A model generated the notes under the pieces. That model saw nothing but the letters and a program-made list of their open reading frames with translations, ran no database searches and was not told the DNA's origin. From assembly GCF_019038395.1 (NCBI RefSeq), contig NZ_JAGFXZ010000001.1:108238-172237 (forward strand): 64,000 bases of DNA. Reading direction: 5' to 3'. The stretch is from Acinetobacter sp. BY419 (GTDB lineage Bacteria; Pseudomonadota; Gammaproteobacteria; Pseudomonadales; Moraxellaceae). The position numbers were made by a program, and so were the translations under genes. Numbering within the stretch: the first letter of the stretch is position 1; each line of letters starts with the position of its first letter. Positions 31,247-40,893 of the stretch are shown one piece after another.

Positions 31247-32539
31247 TTACCAGAGTGCCAGCTGGGTACTGACACCGGTCGTATCCACACCGCCCAATTC
31301 TGCATAATGATGCAACTGGCTGAGTAATTGACGGATCGATGGACCTGACTTGGCATGGGTATCGGTAATCACAATAAATTCCAGTACGCGTGCACGTTCC
31401 GACTGACGCTGTTTGCTGACACGATAACGCGGCACATCTTGGGTCAGCAAGGTCACTCGGCCACGTTTCAGGTTGGCCTGTAATAAATCGGTGGCACTGA
31501 TATTACCATCTGTTGAATAACTGGTCAGAAGGAAACGCGCATTGATGGTTGCCAACAAGTTCTCATAGGCTTCTTTGGCATATTTAGAGGAATTGTACTG
31601 GCTCGGACGCTCTTTGCGCCATGCCCGGTCAATCCCGCTCTTATAGCCCTTGGTATCCGGAGTCGGTAAATCGGCCTGATCCCACAAGGTCAAGGCATTC
31701 AGGACATGGTAATTACTGCTGTACGCATGCTGATTATAAGGTGGATCCAGATAGGCCACATCCACTTCAAAACCGCTCATCTGATTGGCCAGATGCTGGG
31801 CATCGACACACCACATTTCAGCGGCCATCCCCTTCTTCTGATCCGATTCACAAAAACGGCTTGGCGTCAGCCAGAGTAAAGATTCAATACGTTCCAGCGC
31901 AGTTTGAGTCTTCCCGCCCCAACCGTGGTGGAAACTTTTGAAAACACCTGAGGTATTACTGACAAAACTGGCTGAATACAGCAAAGGCGCCAGCAAGGCA
32001 CTCATTTCAACGTCATCAATTGCACCTTGTGCCTGCCAGGCTGCAATCTGCTGGCGAATGGCATCAATGCGCATGCCGTTACGGCGTTTAAAAAACAGAC
32101 GGTCACGTGCAGGATCGTAAATTTCATCATTACGTGGACACAGGTTATGCGTGACCCAGCCTTTAACTTCCGGCAGACGGTTCAGATAATCAATCGCTTT
32201 CTGATAACCACCCAGCTCTTTAAAAGCCGGTGCTTCAGTACAGGCCAGAACGGCATGATTCAGCGCATGGCTATACGGTTCCCAATCATTGGCAATCACG
32301 CGATAACCATTCTGACGTGCCAAACGTGAAACCACACCTGAACCGGCAAAAAAATCAGCAAAGATCGGAGCACGGCCATCGGTACGTTTCAGGGTTCCTG
32401 TACTCTCCAGAGCTTCCAGAATTAAATGCAGTAAACGGCGCTTATTACCCAGATAAGGAACCAGTTGATGGAAAAGATATTCATCGGTGGTACGCGCCGC
32501 ATGGCGACGTTTATGATAAACCGTAGACTCTGAACTCAT
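31247..32539 (-). CDS. D12-class adenine-specific DNA methyltransferase, orphan, in the rib operon
   Basis: 430 residues. Motifs of alpha-type N6-adenine methyltransferases appear in order: PYLGNKRRLL (about 28-37, D12 motif X), ADFFAGSGVVSRLA (about 61-74, SAM-binding motif I) and DPPYNQHAYSSNYH (from residue 265, catalytic motif IV). There is an insert between motifs I and IV with CPRNDEIYDPARDRLFFK. No restriction enzyme gene is next to it. It overlaps ribD by 4 bases and ribE follows 22 bases on, so it is expressed with riboflavin biosynthesis genes. The recognition sequence cannot be told from the protein. Confidence 0.88.
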   Translation of the reverse strand: MSSESTVYHKRRHAARTTDEYLFHQLVPYLGNKRRLLHLILEALESTGTLKRTDGRAPIFADFFAGSGVVSRLARQNGYRVIANDWEPYSHALNHAVLACTEAPAFKELGGYQKAIDYLNRLPEVKGWVTHNLCPRNDEIYDPARDRLFFKRRNGMRIDAIRQQIAAWQAQGAIDDVEMSALLAPLLYSASFVSNTSGVFKSFHHGWGGKTQTALERIESLLWLTPSRFCESDQKKGMAAEMWCVDAQHLANQMSGFEVDVAYLDPPYNQHAYSSNYHVLNALTLWDQADLPTPDTKGYKSGIDRAWRKERPSQYNSSKYAKEAYENLLATINARFLLTSYSTDGNISATDLLQANLKRGRVTLLTQDVPRYRVSKQRQSERARVLEFIVITDTHAKSGPSIRQLLSQLHHYAELGGVDTTGVSTQLALW

Positions 32540-33624
32540 AGTGTCTCTTGAAAAGAAATTAACCTGAAGCGCACGTCATCACCGAAGCGAGTCACATCGC
32601 GCAGCTTAAATCGGAGTTGTTCGGCCATACGGCTGAATTCTGCATTGAACATAGTACGTGCTGACTGCCCCAATAGGGTCGGCGCAACATAACTGATCAG
32701 TTCATCAACCAATTGTTCTTGTAAAAATGCGGTAGATAAGGTCGCCCCTGCTTCCACCAGCACGTCATAAATCTGATGCTGTTGAACCAACAGCATCAAT
32801 AATTCTTGTAAGGATTGTACAGGCAATTGTAGCACACCCAGATCAGCCAGTTCTTGACGAAAGGGCCCCATCACCATCACGCTGTCAGGCTGTGCTAGAA
32901 TTTTTGCCGTCAATGGCAAACGCCCCTGACGATCCAGAATAATCCGCTTAGGCTGTACAATGCTGCTCATATCTTCAACCCCATTCAGTTGCCGCACATT
33001 GAGCTGACAATCATCGGCCAGAACAGTTTCAATCCCGGTGATCACCCCACCTGAGATAGCGCGCCAATGCTGTACATCCTGACGGGCTTCTACTCCGGTA
33101 ATCCATTTGGATTCACCGGATGCCATGGCAGTACGGCCATCCAGGCTTGAGGCAATTTTTAAACGCACATAGGGCAGGCCTGTCGCCATGGCTTTCAGAA
33201 AACCTTCATTCAGCTGATGAGCTTCATCTTCACAGATGCCTACCTCTACATCGATTCCGGCATCTTGCAGGATCTCTACGCCCTTTCCCGCCACTAACGG
33301 ATTAGGATCAGGACAGGCCACGACAACTTTAGCCACACTTGCTTCAACCAGACCCTTGGCACAAGGCGGGGTACGACCATAATGCGCACACGGCTCTAAA
33401 GTCACATAAGCCGTTGCACCATGTGCCTGTTCCCCGGCCTGACCCAGCGCAAAAACTTCCGCATGCGGCTGTCCTGCCCGAGGATGAAAACCCTCACCAA
33501 CCAGCACATCGTTCCTGACAATGACACACCCGACATTCGGGTTTGGCTTGGTCGAGTATTGGCCTCGCTGGGCAAGCTGAATCGCACGGCGCATCCAGAC
33601 TTGATCTTGATTTTGTTCAGACAT
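32536..33624 (-). CDS. ribD: Bifunctional riboflavin deaminase/reductase RibD
   Basis: 362 residues. The N-terminal cytidine-deaminase-like domain has the zinc site HAE (54-56) and PCAHYGRTPPC (Cys79, Cys88); the C-terminal reductase domain begins near YVRLKIASSLDGRTA. It carries out two consecutive steps from the GTP cyclohydrolase II product to the ribitylamino-uracil. It starts 8 bases after nrdR and its stop overlaps the methyltransferase start. Confidence 0.96.
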   Translation of the reverse strand: MSEQNQDQVWMRRAIQLAQRGQYSTKPNPNVGCVIVRNDVLVGEGFHPRAGQPHAEVFALGQAGEQAHGATAYVTLEPCAHYGRTPPCAKGLVEASVAKVVVACPDPNPLVAGKGVEILQDAGIDVEVGICEDEAHQLNEGFLKAMATGLPYVRLKIASSLDGRTAMASGESKWITGVEARQDVQHWRAISGGVITGIETVLADDCQLNVRQLNGVEDMSSIVQPKRIILDRQGRLPLTAKILAQPDSVMVMGPFRQELADLGVLQLPVQSLQELLMLLVQQHQIYDVLVEAGATLSTAFLQEQLVDELISYVAPTLLGQSARTMFNAEFSRMAEQLRFKLRDVTRFGDDVRFRLISFQETL

Positions 33625-33632
33625 ACTTATTC

Positions 33633-34091
33633 TTATGATTCTCGCTGCTGCATCTGTTCAATTTGATGACGAAAAGCTTCAACATCCTGGAAGTCCTGAT
33701 AGACCGAAGCGAAACGTACATAGGCCACGTGATCGAGTGCGAATAAAGACTGCATGACAATTTCACCGATGGTACGCGATTTCACATCACGTTCACCCAG
33801 ACGGCGAATCTGCAGCTGGATATCGCTGAGTACGGTTTCAATCTGTTCCTGAGTGACCGGACGTTTTTGTAGGGCATGCATCAGGGAACGACGTAATTTA
33901 GCTTCATCGAAGGGTTCATTCTTGCCATCAGATTTAATGACGCGCGGCATCACCACTTCATAGCTTTCAAAAGTCGTAAAACGTTCATTACAACTGACAC
34001 ATTCACGGCGACGACGAATCTGACAGCCTTCAGCGGCCAAGCGCGAATCAATTACTTTACTGTCTGAAGTATTGCAAAATGGGCAATGCAT
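33633..34091 (-). CDS. nrdR: Transcriptional repressor NrdR
   Basis: 152 residues. Zinc ribbon with Cys3, Cys6, Cys31 and Cys34, followed by an ATP-cone domain ([20 protein letters not shown]). It represses ribonucleotide reductase genes when dATP is bound. First gene of the operon that continues with ribD; nrdR-ribD linkage is widespread in proteobacteria. Confidence 0.96.
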   Translation of the reverse strand: MHCPFCNTSDSKVIDSRLAAEGCQIRRRRECVSCNERFTTFESYEVVMPRVIKSDGKNEPFDEAKLRRSLMHALQKRPVTQEQIETVLSDIQLQIRRLGERDVKSRTIGEIVMQSLFALDHVAYVRFASVYQDFQDVEAFRHQIEQMQQRES

Positions 34092-34176
34092 AGCGGTTTA
34101 ATTGAACAAATCCAGATGGGTTCTGAGTGTAGCAAAAATTCTAAACTTTGTAGAGTTTTACGCAACATATAGAAGA

Positions 34177-34200
34177 AAAACAGCCCATATGGGCTGTTTT
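34177..34200. terminator. Palindromic terminator downstream of amtB
   Basis: AAAACAGCCCAT and ATGGGCTGTTTT form a perfect 12-bp palindrome. It lies 31 bases after the amtB stop on the minus strand and 86 bases before the nrdR start. Confidence 0.8.
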
Positions 34201-34230
34201 ACACTATATATTGATTATTGCATGTTGTTA

Positions 34231-35649
34231 TTATTCTATACGTTCGCCATGTTGACTTAAATCCAGTCCCATACGCTCATCATCAGATGTAACACGGATT
34301 CCAATGATCAAATCGATGACTTTCAGGATAATGAAGGTCATGATCGCAGAGTAAGCGATAGTGGCCAGAACCCCTTCAACTTGAACCCAAAGTTGGCTCA
34401 TCATATTTGAAGGTGCAGCATCACCCATGATGAATTCGCTGGCAAAGAAAGCCGTCAGAATCGCACCGACAATACCACCCACACCATGTAAACCAAAAGC
34501 ATCCAAAGAGTCATCCGCTTTCAGGGCACGTTTCAGCGCAGTAATACCCCAGAAACATACCACACCACCGATCAGACCCATCGCCAGTGCACCGCCGACA
34601 GTTACAAAACCTGCAGCTGGAGTAATAACCACCAGACCAGCTACTCCACCCGATACGCCGCCCAGTACAGAAGCTTTACCACGTACCAGTTTTTCAGTAA
34701 TAAGCCAAGAGATTGCTGCTGCCGCTGCTGCAACCTGAGTCACAACCAAAGCATAACCTGCAGAACCGTTCGCACCTAGAGCAGAACCACCATTGAAACC
34801 GAACCAGCCGACCCAAAGTAAAGATGCACCCATTACTGTCAGGGTCAAGTTATGTGGTGCCATCGATTCCCGGCCCAGCCCCATACGTTTGCCCAGCATA
34901 TATGCTGCAACCAGACCAGCAACACCCGAGTTGATATGCACGACTGTACCACCGGCAAAATCAAGCGCACCATCGTTACCTAACCAGCCACCACCCCATA
35001 CCCAATGAGTAATTGGTGCATAGACAATCACCACCCAAAGCGCAATGAAAGCAACGAAAGCACTAAATTTCATACGCTCTGCAATCGAACCGCTAATAAT
35101 GGCAACCGTAATGATGGCAAACGTCATCTGAAAAATTACAAACAGGATTTCAGGGATCGTACCTGACAGTGCTTCTGTGGTGATACCAGCCAACATGAAT
35201 TTATCCAGGCCACCTATAAAGGCATTGCCCTCACCGAAAGCCAGGGTATAACCAATGATGACCCAGGCAATACTGACCACCGCAGCAGCAACAAAACTAT
35301 GCGCCATAGTCGCCAGAACGTTTTTCTTACGTACCATACCGCCATAAAATAACGCTAAACCCGGAATGGTCATCAGTAAAACTAGAGCAGTAGAGGTTAA
35401 CACCCAGGCGGTGTCGCCGGTATCCAGAGTTGGTTCTTCTTCTACTTCTACAGGCACTGCGACTTCAACCAGTGCTGCTTCAGCAATTGCTGCTGGAGTC
35501 TCTGTTGTATTTGGTGTTGTATCGCCTGCTTCTTCAACAAGCACAATTTCTTCTGTGGGTGTTGTTGCTGTTGCAGCTTCTTCAGCCCATGCAACAGAAC
35601 CACCAAAAAGAGCGCCGGCCATGCCGAGCGCGAGTAGCATTTTTTTCAT
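34231..35649 (-). CDS. amtB: Ammonium transporter AmtB
   Basis: 472 residues. Signal peptide (LLALGMAGALFGGSVAWA), then an unusual acidic Ala/Thr/Glu/Val-rich stretch of about 60 residues, then eleven membrane segments beginning LALFYGGMVRKKNVLA. Family landmarks GGTVVHINSGVAGL and AFGLHGVGGIVGA carry the twin-histidine pore residues. It passes ammonium into the cell and is closed by GlnK. The ATG has GGGGGA upstream; glnK precedes it by 59 bases on the same strand. Confidence 0.95.
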   Translation of the reverse strand: MKKMLLALGMAGALFGGSVAWAEEAATATTPTEEIVLVEEAGDTTPNTTETPAAIAEAALVEVAVPVEVEEEPTLDTGDTAWVLTSTALVLLMTIPGLALFYGGMVRKKNVLATMAHSFVAAAVVSIAWVIIGYTLAFGEGNAFIGGLDKFMLAGITTEALSGTIPEILFVIFQMTFAIITVAIISGSIAERMKFSAFVAFIALWVVIVYAPITHWVWGGGWLGNDGALDFAGGTVVHINSGVAGLVAAYMLGKRMGLGRESMAPHNLTLTVMGASLLWVGWFGFNGGSALGANGSAGYALVVTQVAAAAAAISWLITEKLVRGKASVLGGVSGGVAGLVVITPAAGFVTVGGALAMGLIGGVVCFWGITALKRALKADDSLDAFGLHGVGGIVGAILTAFFASEFIMGDAAPSNMMSQLWVQVEGVLATIAYSAIMTFIILKVIDLIIGIRVTSDDERMGLDLSQHGERIE

Positions 35650-35708
35650 TCGTATCCCCCAACCAAGTTTTTGTGAGTTATAAGGTACTCAGCAAACTTC
35701 GTGCCAAG

Positions 35709-36083
<375 letters not shown>

Positions 36084-36088
36084 TTACG

Positions 36089-36104
36089 TTCAAATTTCAT
36101 GCCA
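36089..36104 (-). promoter_or_regulatory. Candidate sigma-54 promoter of glnK-amtB
   Basis: On the minus strand TGGCATGAAATTTGAA matches the -24/-12 consensus TGGCACG-N4-TTGCA with the -24 GG in place and GA instead of GC at -12. Expected transcription start is near 36078, giving a leader of about 30 bases. Control by NtrC under nitrogen limitation is the usual arrangement for glnK-amtB. Confidence 0.55.
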
Positions 36105-36324
36105 AGATCCCTAAGGTCGGGGGAAATTAGAAAGCCCGGCATGTGGTTTATTTATACCTTATTTTATACTTATAAAGCCTTTGAATCTTCAAAAAGAAGA
36201 CATTTTTTATGTGGATTTTTACAATATCTCTAATCTAATAAATCTATATTTTGTCTGAAATACTATAGTCTGCATTCGAGCAATGCTAAACTGTCGGCTC
36301 CTTTCTATGGCAATGGATCAGACA

Positions 36325-36552
36325 ATGATTGAAACCTTATTACAAGCAATTTTGCAGCAAGTCGAACAACCGAAGAAAGATTTGGAACATAATATTCGCG
36401 CCCTTTTGAATGAAGCTGTGACCAAAATGGATTTGGTGTCTAAAGAAGAAATTGAACGTCAACGCACTGCCCTGAATAATGCCAATCATCGCTTAAATGA
36501 TTTGCTGAAACAGGTGGAGGCATTAGAAGAGAAAATTTCGAACAAAAAATAA
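36325..36552 (+). CDS. ubiK: Ubiquinone biosynthesis accessory factor UbiK (BMFP/YqiC family)
   Basis: 75 residues from the ATG at 36325; in-frame starts at 36307 and 36313 are possible. The protein has an N-terminal amphipathic segment (IETLLQAILQQVEQP) and a C-terminal coiled coil (VSKEEIERQRTALNNANHRLNDLLKQVEALEEKI), the layout of UbiK, which forms a complex with UbiJ in aerobic ubiquinone synthesis. GGA lies 7 bases before the 36325 ATG. Divergent from glnK. Confidence 0.85.
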   Translation: MIETLLQAILQQVEQPKKDLEHNIRALLNEAVTKMDLVSKEEIERQRTALNNANHRLNDLLKQVEALEEKISNKK

Positions 36553-36618
36553 GCACAAGTACAGTGCACAAAAGATCCCAGACCTATAAAAATAATGCAC
36601 CAAATTGGAACAATAATA

Positions 36619-38109
36619 ATGTCTTTTGCCAAAATTTATACGCGAGGCTTGCTTGGCCTGCATGCGCCTTTAATTGAAGTCGAGGTTCATGTCAGTTCGG
36701 GTATGCCTTCCCTCACCATAGTGGGGCTTCCCGAAGCTGCGGTACGGGAAAGTAAAGACCGGGTCCGTTCTGCCATTTTGAATAGCGGTTTTCAGTTTCC
36801 GACCAAACGTCTGACGATTAATCTTGCCCCTGCAGATCTGCCGAAAGATGGTTCGCGTCTGGACTTGCCGATTGCCTTGGGTATCTTAATGGCCTCCGGG
36901 CAACTTCCGGAAAACTGCACCGATCATCTTGAGTTTATTGGAGAATTGGCCCTCGATGGTCAATTACGCCCTGTCACTGGCACACTCAGTATTGCGATTG
37001 CCTGCCAGCAGTCACAGCATGAACTGATTCTACCTGGGGAAAATGCTCAGGAAGCCTGTCAGCTCCCAGACTTTAAAGTCTTTGCTGCCAATCATTTAAA
37101 AGAAGTGTGTGAACATCTTTCCCAAACGCAGCGCTTGCCGCAAATAGAAGCCAGTCCACTTGATACAGACCATTTTTATAAATTCGATCTTGCCGATGTA
37201 AAAGGTCAATTACGGCCACGGCGAGCATTAGAAATTGCAGCAGCGGGCGGTCATTCCCTGCTGTTTCGAGGCCCACCTGGAACAGGAAAGACTTTGCTGG
37301 CTTCTCGATTGGCCAGTATTCTGCCGCCCTTAAAAACTCAGGAAAACTTAGAAGTCGCCAGTATTTATTCAGTGGCAAATGCCAATCATCCTTTTGGGCA
37401 ACGACCATTTCGGGCACCGCATCATACCGCTTCCGCTGTAGCACTGGTCGGCGGTGGCTCACACCCCAAGCCAGGAGAAATCACCCTGGCACATTTAGGT
37501 GTGTTATTTCTGGATGAGCTGCCTGAATTCGACCGTAAAGTATTAGAAGTTTTACGCCAGCCTTTAGAAGCCAAAGAAATTGTGATTTCCCGGGCATCAC
37601 GCCAGATCACCTTTCCGGCCAATTTTCAGCTGGTGGCTGCCATGAATCCCTGCCCATGCGGCTATGCCTTTAATCAGGATATTCGCTGCCAGTGTTCGCC
37701 TGACAGTATTAAGCGCTATCAGAACCGGATTTCAGGCCCCCTGCTGGATCGGATTGATTTGCATATTGATGTCCCGCCCTTACAGGCGCATGAGCTACAG
37801 GACAATCGACCTACAGAAAATTCTGAAACGGTCAGACACCGCGTAATAGCGGCTTATGAGATTCAAATGCAACGACAAAATGTCTTGAATATGAGTCTGA
37901 GCCCAAAGCAGTTAGAGCAATATGCTGCATTAGATCAGTCTGCTCAGAATATGCTTGAACTGGCACAGCAAAAACTCAATTTATCAGCACGCGGCTATCA
38001 TCGGGTTTTGCGTGTCGCACGCACCATTGCCGATTTAAATCAAAGTCCCGATATTCAGAGCCAGCATCTGTCAGAAGCCCTGTCTTATCGCGGGCAGCAG
38101 CAGATTTAG
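36619..38109 (+). CDS. comM: YifB/ComM-family AAA+ ATPase
   Basis: 496 residues. An N-terminal Lon-like domain (about 1-165) precedes the AAA+ domain with Walker A GPPGTGKTLLASRL and Walker B LFLDELPEF, a zinc-like CPCGY...CQC cluster in the magnesium-chelatase-like insert, and a C-terminal helical domain. ComM is a helicase that promotes branch migration during natural transformation, relevant because Acinetobacter is often competent. The ATG at 36619 has GGAA upstream and the family N-terminus MSFAKIYTRGLLG. Confidence 0.92.
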   Translation: MSFAKIYTRGLLGLHAPLIEVEVHVSSGMPSLTIVGLPEAAVRESKDRVRSAILNSGFQFPTKRLTINLAPADLPKDGSRLDLPIALGILMASGQLPENCTDHLEFIGELALDGQLRPVTGTLSIAIACQQSQHELILPGENAQEACQLPDFKVFAANHLKEVCEHLSQTQRLPQIEASPLDTDHFYKFDLADVKGQLRPRRALEIAAAGGHSLLFRGPPGTGKTLLASRLASILPPLKTQENLEVASIYSVANANHPFGQRPFRAPHHTASAVALVGGGSHPKPGEITLAHLGVLFLDELPEFDRKVLEVLRQPLEAKEIVISRASRQITFPANFQLVAAMNPCPCGYAFNQDIRCQCSPDSIKRYQNRISGPLLDRIDLHIDVPPLQAHELQDNRPTENSETVRHRVIAAYEIQMQRQNVLNMSLSPKQLEQYAALDQSAQNMLELAQQKLNLSARGYHRVLRVARTIADLNQSPDIQSQHLSEALSYRGQQQI

Positions 38110-38114
38110 GACAT

Positions 38115-38143
38115 AAAAAAAGCGACCTCAGGTCGCTTTTTTT
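38115..38143. terminator. Bidirectional terminator after comM
   Basis: AGCGACC (38121-38127) and GGTCGCT (38131-38137) with loop TCA, flanked by A and T runs. Shared with the convergent TorF-like gene. Confidence 0.92.
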
Positions 38144-38154
38144 AAACCAAAAAA

Positions 38155-38883
38155 TTAGAAGCTATAGCCTAGACCAAACACCACTTTATTCTTTTGTTTA
38201 TCTTCAAAACGGTTATAACCACCAAAAATATAGTTCATGCTCGCGGTGATACCTGTATCAGCAAGTGGCTTGCTTAGACCGATATCAAAGTGACGAAAAC
38301 CGAAACTGTTTTCTGTACCTTTTATGTCCCCATCTTTTGCATAAATATATAAGCCAAGAGCAGTATCTAGGCTAAAATCTTTTGGCAATGCATAGCTATA
38401 GGTTCCTTTTAGATAAGTATCCCCTGCATTACCCCAATCAAGATCTTCAAGTAATGTTTGAGCAGTAAGACCAAAATCTTGGTAAGTCAGACCCAGCATG
38501 GTTTCAAAACCATTTGAACCTGTATTGCCAATATCATAATAGTAATAATAAGTTAAACCAGCGGTATAACCCCAGTCCTCATTAATGGAACCGTTATAAC
38601 CCGCATAGAAGTCATTTTCAAAGGCATTTGGCAAATCATCGCCATAGTCTAATGTCGAACCCCACCAGCCAGCATAGAAACCAGATGCATGATTGTAATC
38701 CAGACCACCTTGTAACGTAGCATTTTTATTTTCTGGAGTATTGGTAATACCACGTAGGTTATAGCTTGAAAGTACGCTGATATTTCCAGATACTGTATGT
38801 TCAGCAGCAGGTTCCTCAGCAAAAGTAAAAGAAGATGCGGCGCCCAATAAAGCAAGAGATAAGACTTTTAATGTTAATTTCAT
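38155..38883 (-). CDS. TorF-family putative outer-membrane porin
   Basis: 242 residues. Signal peptide ending SSFTFA, then the family opening HTVSGNISVLSSYNLRGIT and alternating beta-strand pattern with many Tyr/Gly/Asp residues, ending in a C-terminal Phe (FGLGYSF) as outer-membrane beta-barrels do. Members of this family (Gcw_chp/TorF) are small predicted porins whose substrates are not established. Single gene with its own terminator. Confidence 0.8.
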   Translation of the reverse strand: MKLTLKVLSLALLGAASSFTFAEEPAAEHTVSGNISVLSSYNLRGITNTPENKNATLQGGLDYNHASGFYAGWWGSTLDYGDDLPNAFENDFYAGYNGSINEDWGYTAGLTYYYYYDIGNTGSNGFETMLGLTYQDFGLTAQTLLEDLDWGNAGDTYLKGTYSYALPKDFSLDTALGLYIYAKDGDIKGTENSFGFRHFDIGLSKPLADTGITASMNYIFGGYNRFEDKQKNKVVFGLGYSF

Positions 38884-39482
38884 TGTGTAACTCCCCCAGA
38901 TCGTCTGAGACGTTTTTTATGGTCATTGATTAAACTCAAGCTCAAAATTTGCAAGAGCTATGCCAATCTGGATAAAAGGAAGAAAAATAATAAATCCAAA
39001 AAGATAGTTAAAAGATAAGATATTGTTTTTAAATTAAAATATAGATTATTGAAAAAAGAGTTGTATAGACTTTTTCTGGGCTAAATACATTTGAGCGCAT
39101 TGCCCCAGTTTTTTTATGCTTATACATAGTTATTTACAACTTGCCCCATTTTGATCCTGTTTTTAGAATGACTAAAATTTGTGCCAAAAAACAGTGCGTA
39201 ATTTTTGACCATAGTTTTTACATGTTACAAAATAGAAAATTTGATCATCCTTATTTCACCATCTCACCAAAAGGACTTTTCATCTTCCAATAGACTTTTG
39301 TTTATATTATTTTTTTACCAAAAGGTTATAAATCAACTCGCTCAAATCCTTGCTATTTGTAAATTTGAGTTAAAAAAAACCTAACTTTAATAAAATATCC
39401 CCCATAAAAAATGACATTTTTTTTAGCAATTCTTATACAATTCTTAAAAATTCCCTCTTAATTTGTATAAGGCTATCTCCCC
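38884..39482. other. 599-base AT-rich intergenic region
   Basis: Divergent space between two outer-membrane protein genes. It is markedly more AT-rich than the flanks. The only structure I see is a terminator-like element, CTGGG (39076-39080) with CCCAG (39104-39108) and T7 at 39109-39115, on the plus strand with no gene upstream of it. The last 150 bases before 39483 presumably hold the OprD-like gene promoter. No coding frame is convincing. Confidence 0.5.
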
Positions 39483-40799
39483 ATGCAAAATATAAAAAAA
39501 TTAACATTGGTAGTTTTGATTCAAGCTGCTTTGGTGTCATCTGTTTATGCCAATGAACAAGCTGAAGCTAAAGGTTTGGTCGAAGGTGCTGAAGGTACGG
39601 TTTTATTCCGCACCGGTTTTCTAAGCCGTGACAAAAAGAATGCTGTAGCTGATACACGCTCATCTGCACAAACGGCGATAGTAAAACTAGACTCTGGCTT
39701 TACTAAAGGTGTTGTCGGGTTTGGTGCAGGTATTATCGGTGATGCATCTTTCAAGATAGGCAAAAATGCACACGCGGGTAATAACATGATTCCATTGCAT
39801 AATAATGGTGCCAAAGATGCTCAAGGTCGTGTGGATCCTTATAGTACCTGGGCACGAGGTGGTGCGTATGTGAAAGCACGTGTCTCGAATACTACAGCTA
39901 CTTATGGAACCCAGGTTCTTGATATTCCTGTACTTGCAAGTAATACTGCACGCCTGGTGCCCGAGTATTTTACCGGTGTCTTGGTCACAAGTAACGAAAT
40001 AGACAAGCTGAAGCTTACAGCGGGTAAATTCACGAAAGACCAATATTCAGATCAACTTAGCACTGATGGCCGTCATCTGAAAAGTGCAGTGGTTTGGGGT
40101 GCAAAATACGATTTTAATGATCATCTCAATTCTTCTTATTATGGGGTGGATGTTGAAGACAAACTGGAACGTCATTATGCGAGTGTCAACTCTACCCATG
40201 ACTTGAAAGACGATGCATCTTTAACCCTGGACTTGAGTGGATATCATACCAAATTTGACAAGGATGCTGATACCTACTCTCAGACAACAACTGATCTGGC
40301 AGACCGTCATAATACGATTTGGGCAGTTTCAAGCGCCTATCATAAAGATGTGCATAACATCATGCTGGCTTACCAACAAAACTCCGGCAATGTTGGCTAT
40401 GATTATGGTGAAAATGCTGATGGAGGTCAGAGTATGTATCTACCAAACTCTTACCTTTCCGACTTTATTGGCAATAAGGAAAAATCTGCTCAGCTGCAGT
40501 ACAGCTATAACTTTAAAAATCATGGCATTCCAGGTCTAAACTGGACAACTGCTTTTGTCTATGGCTGGGATATCCATGTTGCGAACCCGAATAACCGCTC
40601 TGAACTAATCACCAGTGATGCTCAGGAACACGAGTTCTTTAACCAGGTTAAATATACAGTTCAATCCGGTCATCTGAAAGATGCAAGCTTACGTTTACGT
40701 CACTCTTACTACCGTGCGAGTGATGACTACCAATCTAGCTATATTGGTGATACCAACGAATGGCGTATTTGGCTAGACATTCCTGTGAAATTATTCTAA
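39483..40799 (+). CDS. OprD-family outer-membrane porin
   Basis: 438 residues. Signal peptide (LTLVVLIQAALVSSVYA), then an 18-strand-type barrel pattern ending in Phe (WLDIPVKLF). The opening GLVEGAEGTVLFRTGFLSRDKK and KFTKDQYSDQLSTDGRHLKSAVVWGAKY resemble OprD/VanP/BenP-like porins that admit aromatic acids or basic amino acids; the substrate here is not known. No metabolic gene cluster is next to it. Confidence 0.85.
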   Translation: MQNIKKLTLVVLIQAALVSSVYANEQAEAKGLVEGAEGTVLFRTGFLSRDKKNAVADTRSSAQTAIVKLDSGFTKGVVGFGAGIIGDASFKIGKNAHAGNNMIPLHNNGAKDAQGRVDPYSTWARGGAYVKARVSNTTATYGTQVLDIPVLASNTARLVPEYFTGVLVTSNEIDKLKLTAGKFTKDQYSDQLSTDGRHLKSAVVWGAKYDFNDHLNSSYYGVDVEDKLERHYASVNSTHDLKDDASLTLDLSGYHTKFDKDADTYSQTTTDLADRHNTIWAVSSAYHKDVHNIMLAYQQNSGNVGYDYGENADGGQSMYLPNSYLSDFIGNKEKSAQLQYSYNFKNHGIPGLNWTTAFVYGWDIHVANPNNRSELITSDAQEHEFFNQVKYTVQSGHLKDASLRLRHSYYRASDDYQSSYIGDTNEWRIWLDIPVKLF

Positions 40800-40820
40800 T
40801 TCACTCGAACTTTAAGTCAT

Positions 40821-40849
40821 AAAAAACCTGCACAATGTGCAGGTTTTTT
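40821..40849. terminator. Bidirectional terminator between OprD-like gene and ppa
   Basis: ACCTGCAC and GTGCAGGT with a 3-base loop, flanked by A6 and T6. Followed at 40855-40877 by a second AGGCTTT/AAAGCCT palindrome. Confidence 0.9.
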
Positions 40850-40893
40850 ATTCCAGGCTTTTAAATTTTTAAAGCCTAAACGGCACAAAGCAA

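Noticed and set aside
31247..32539. Restriction-modification system in the rib operon
   Set aside because: No endonuclease or specificity gene is adjacent; only the methyltransferase is present.
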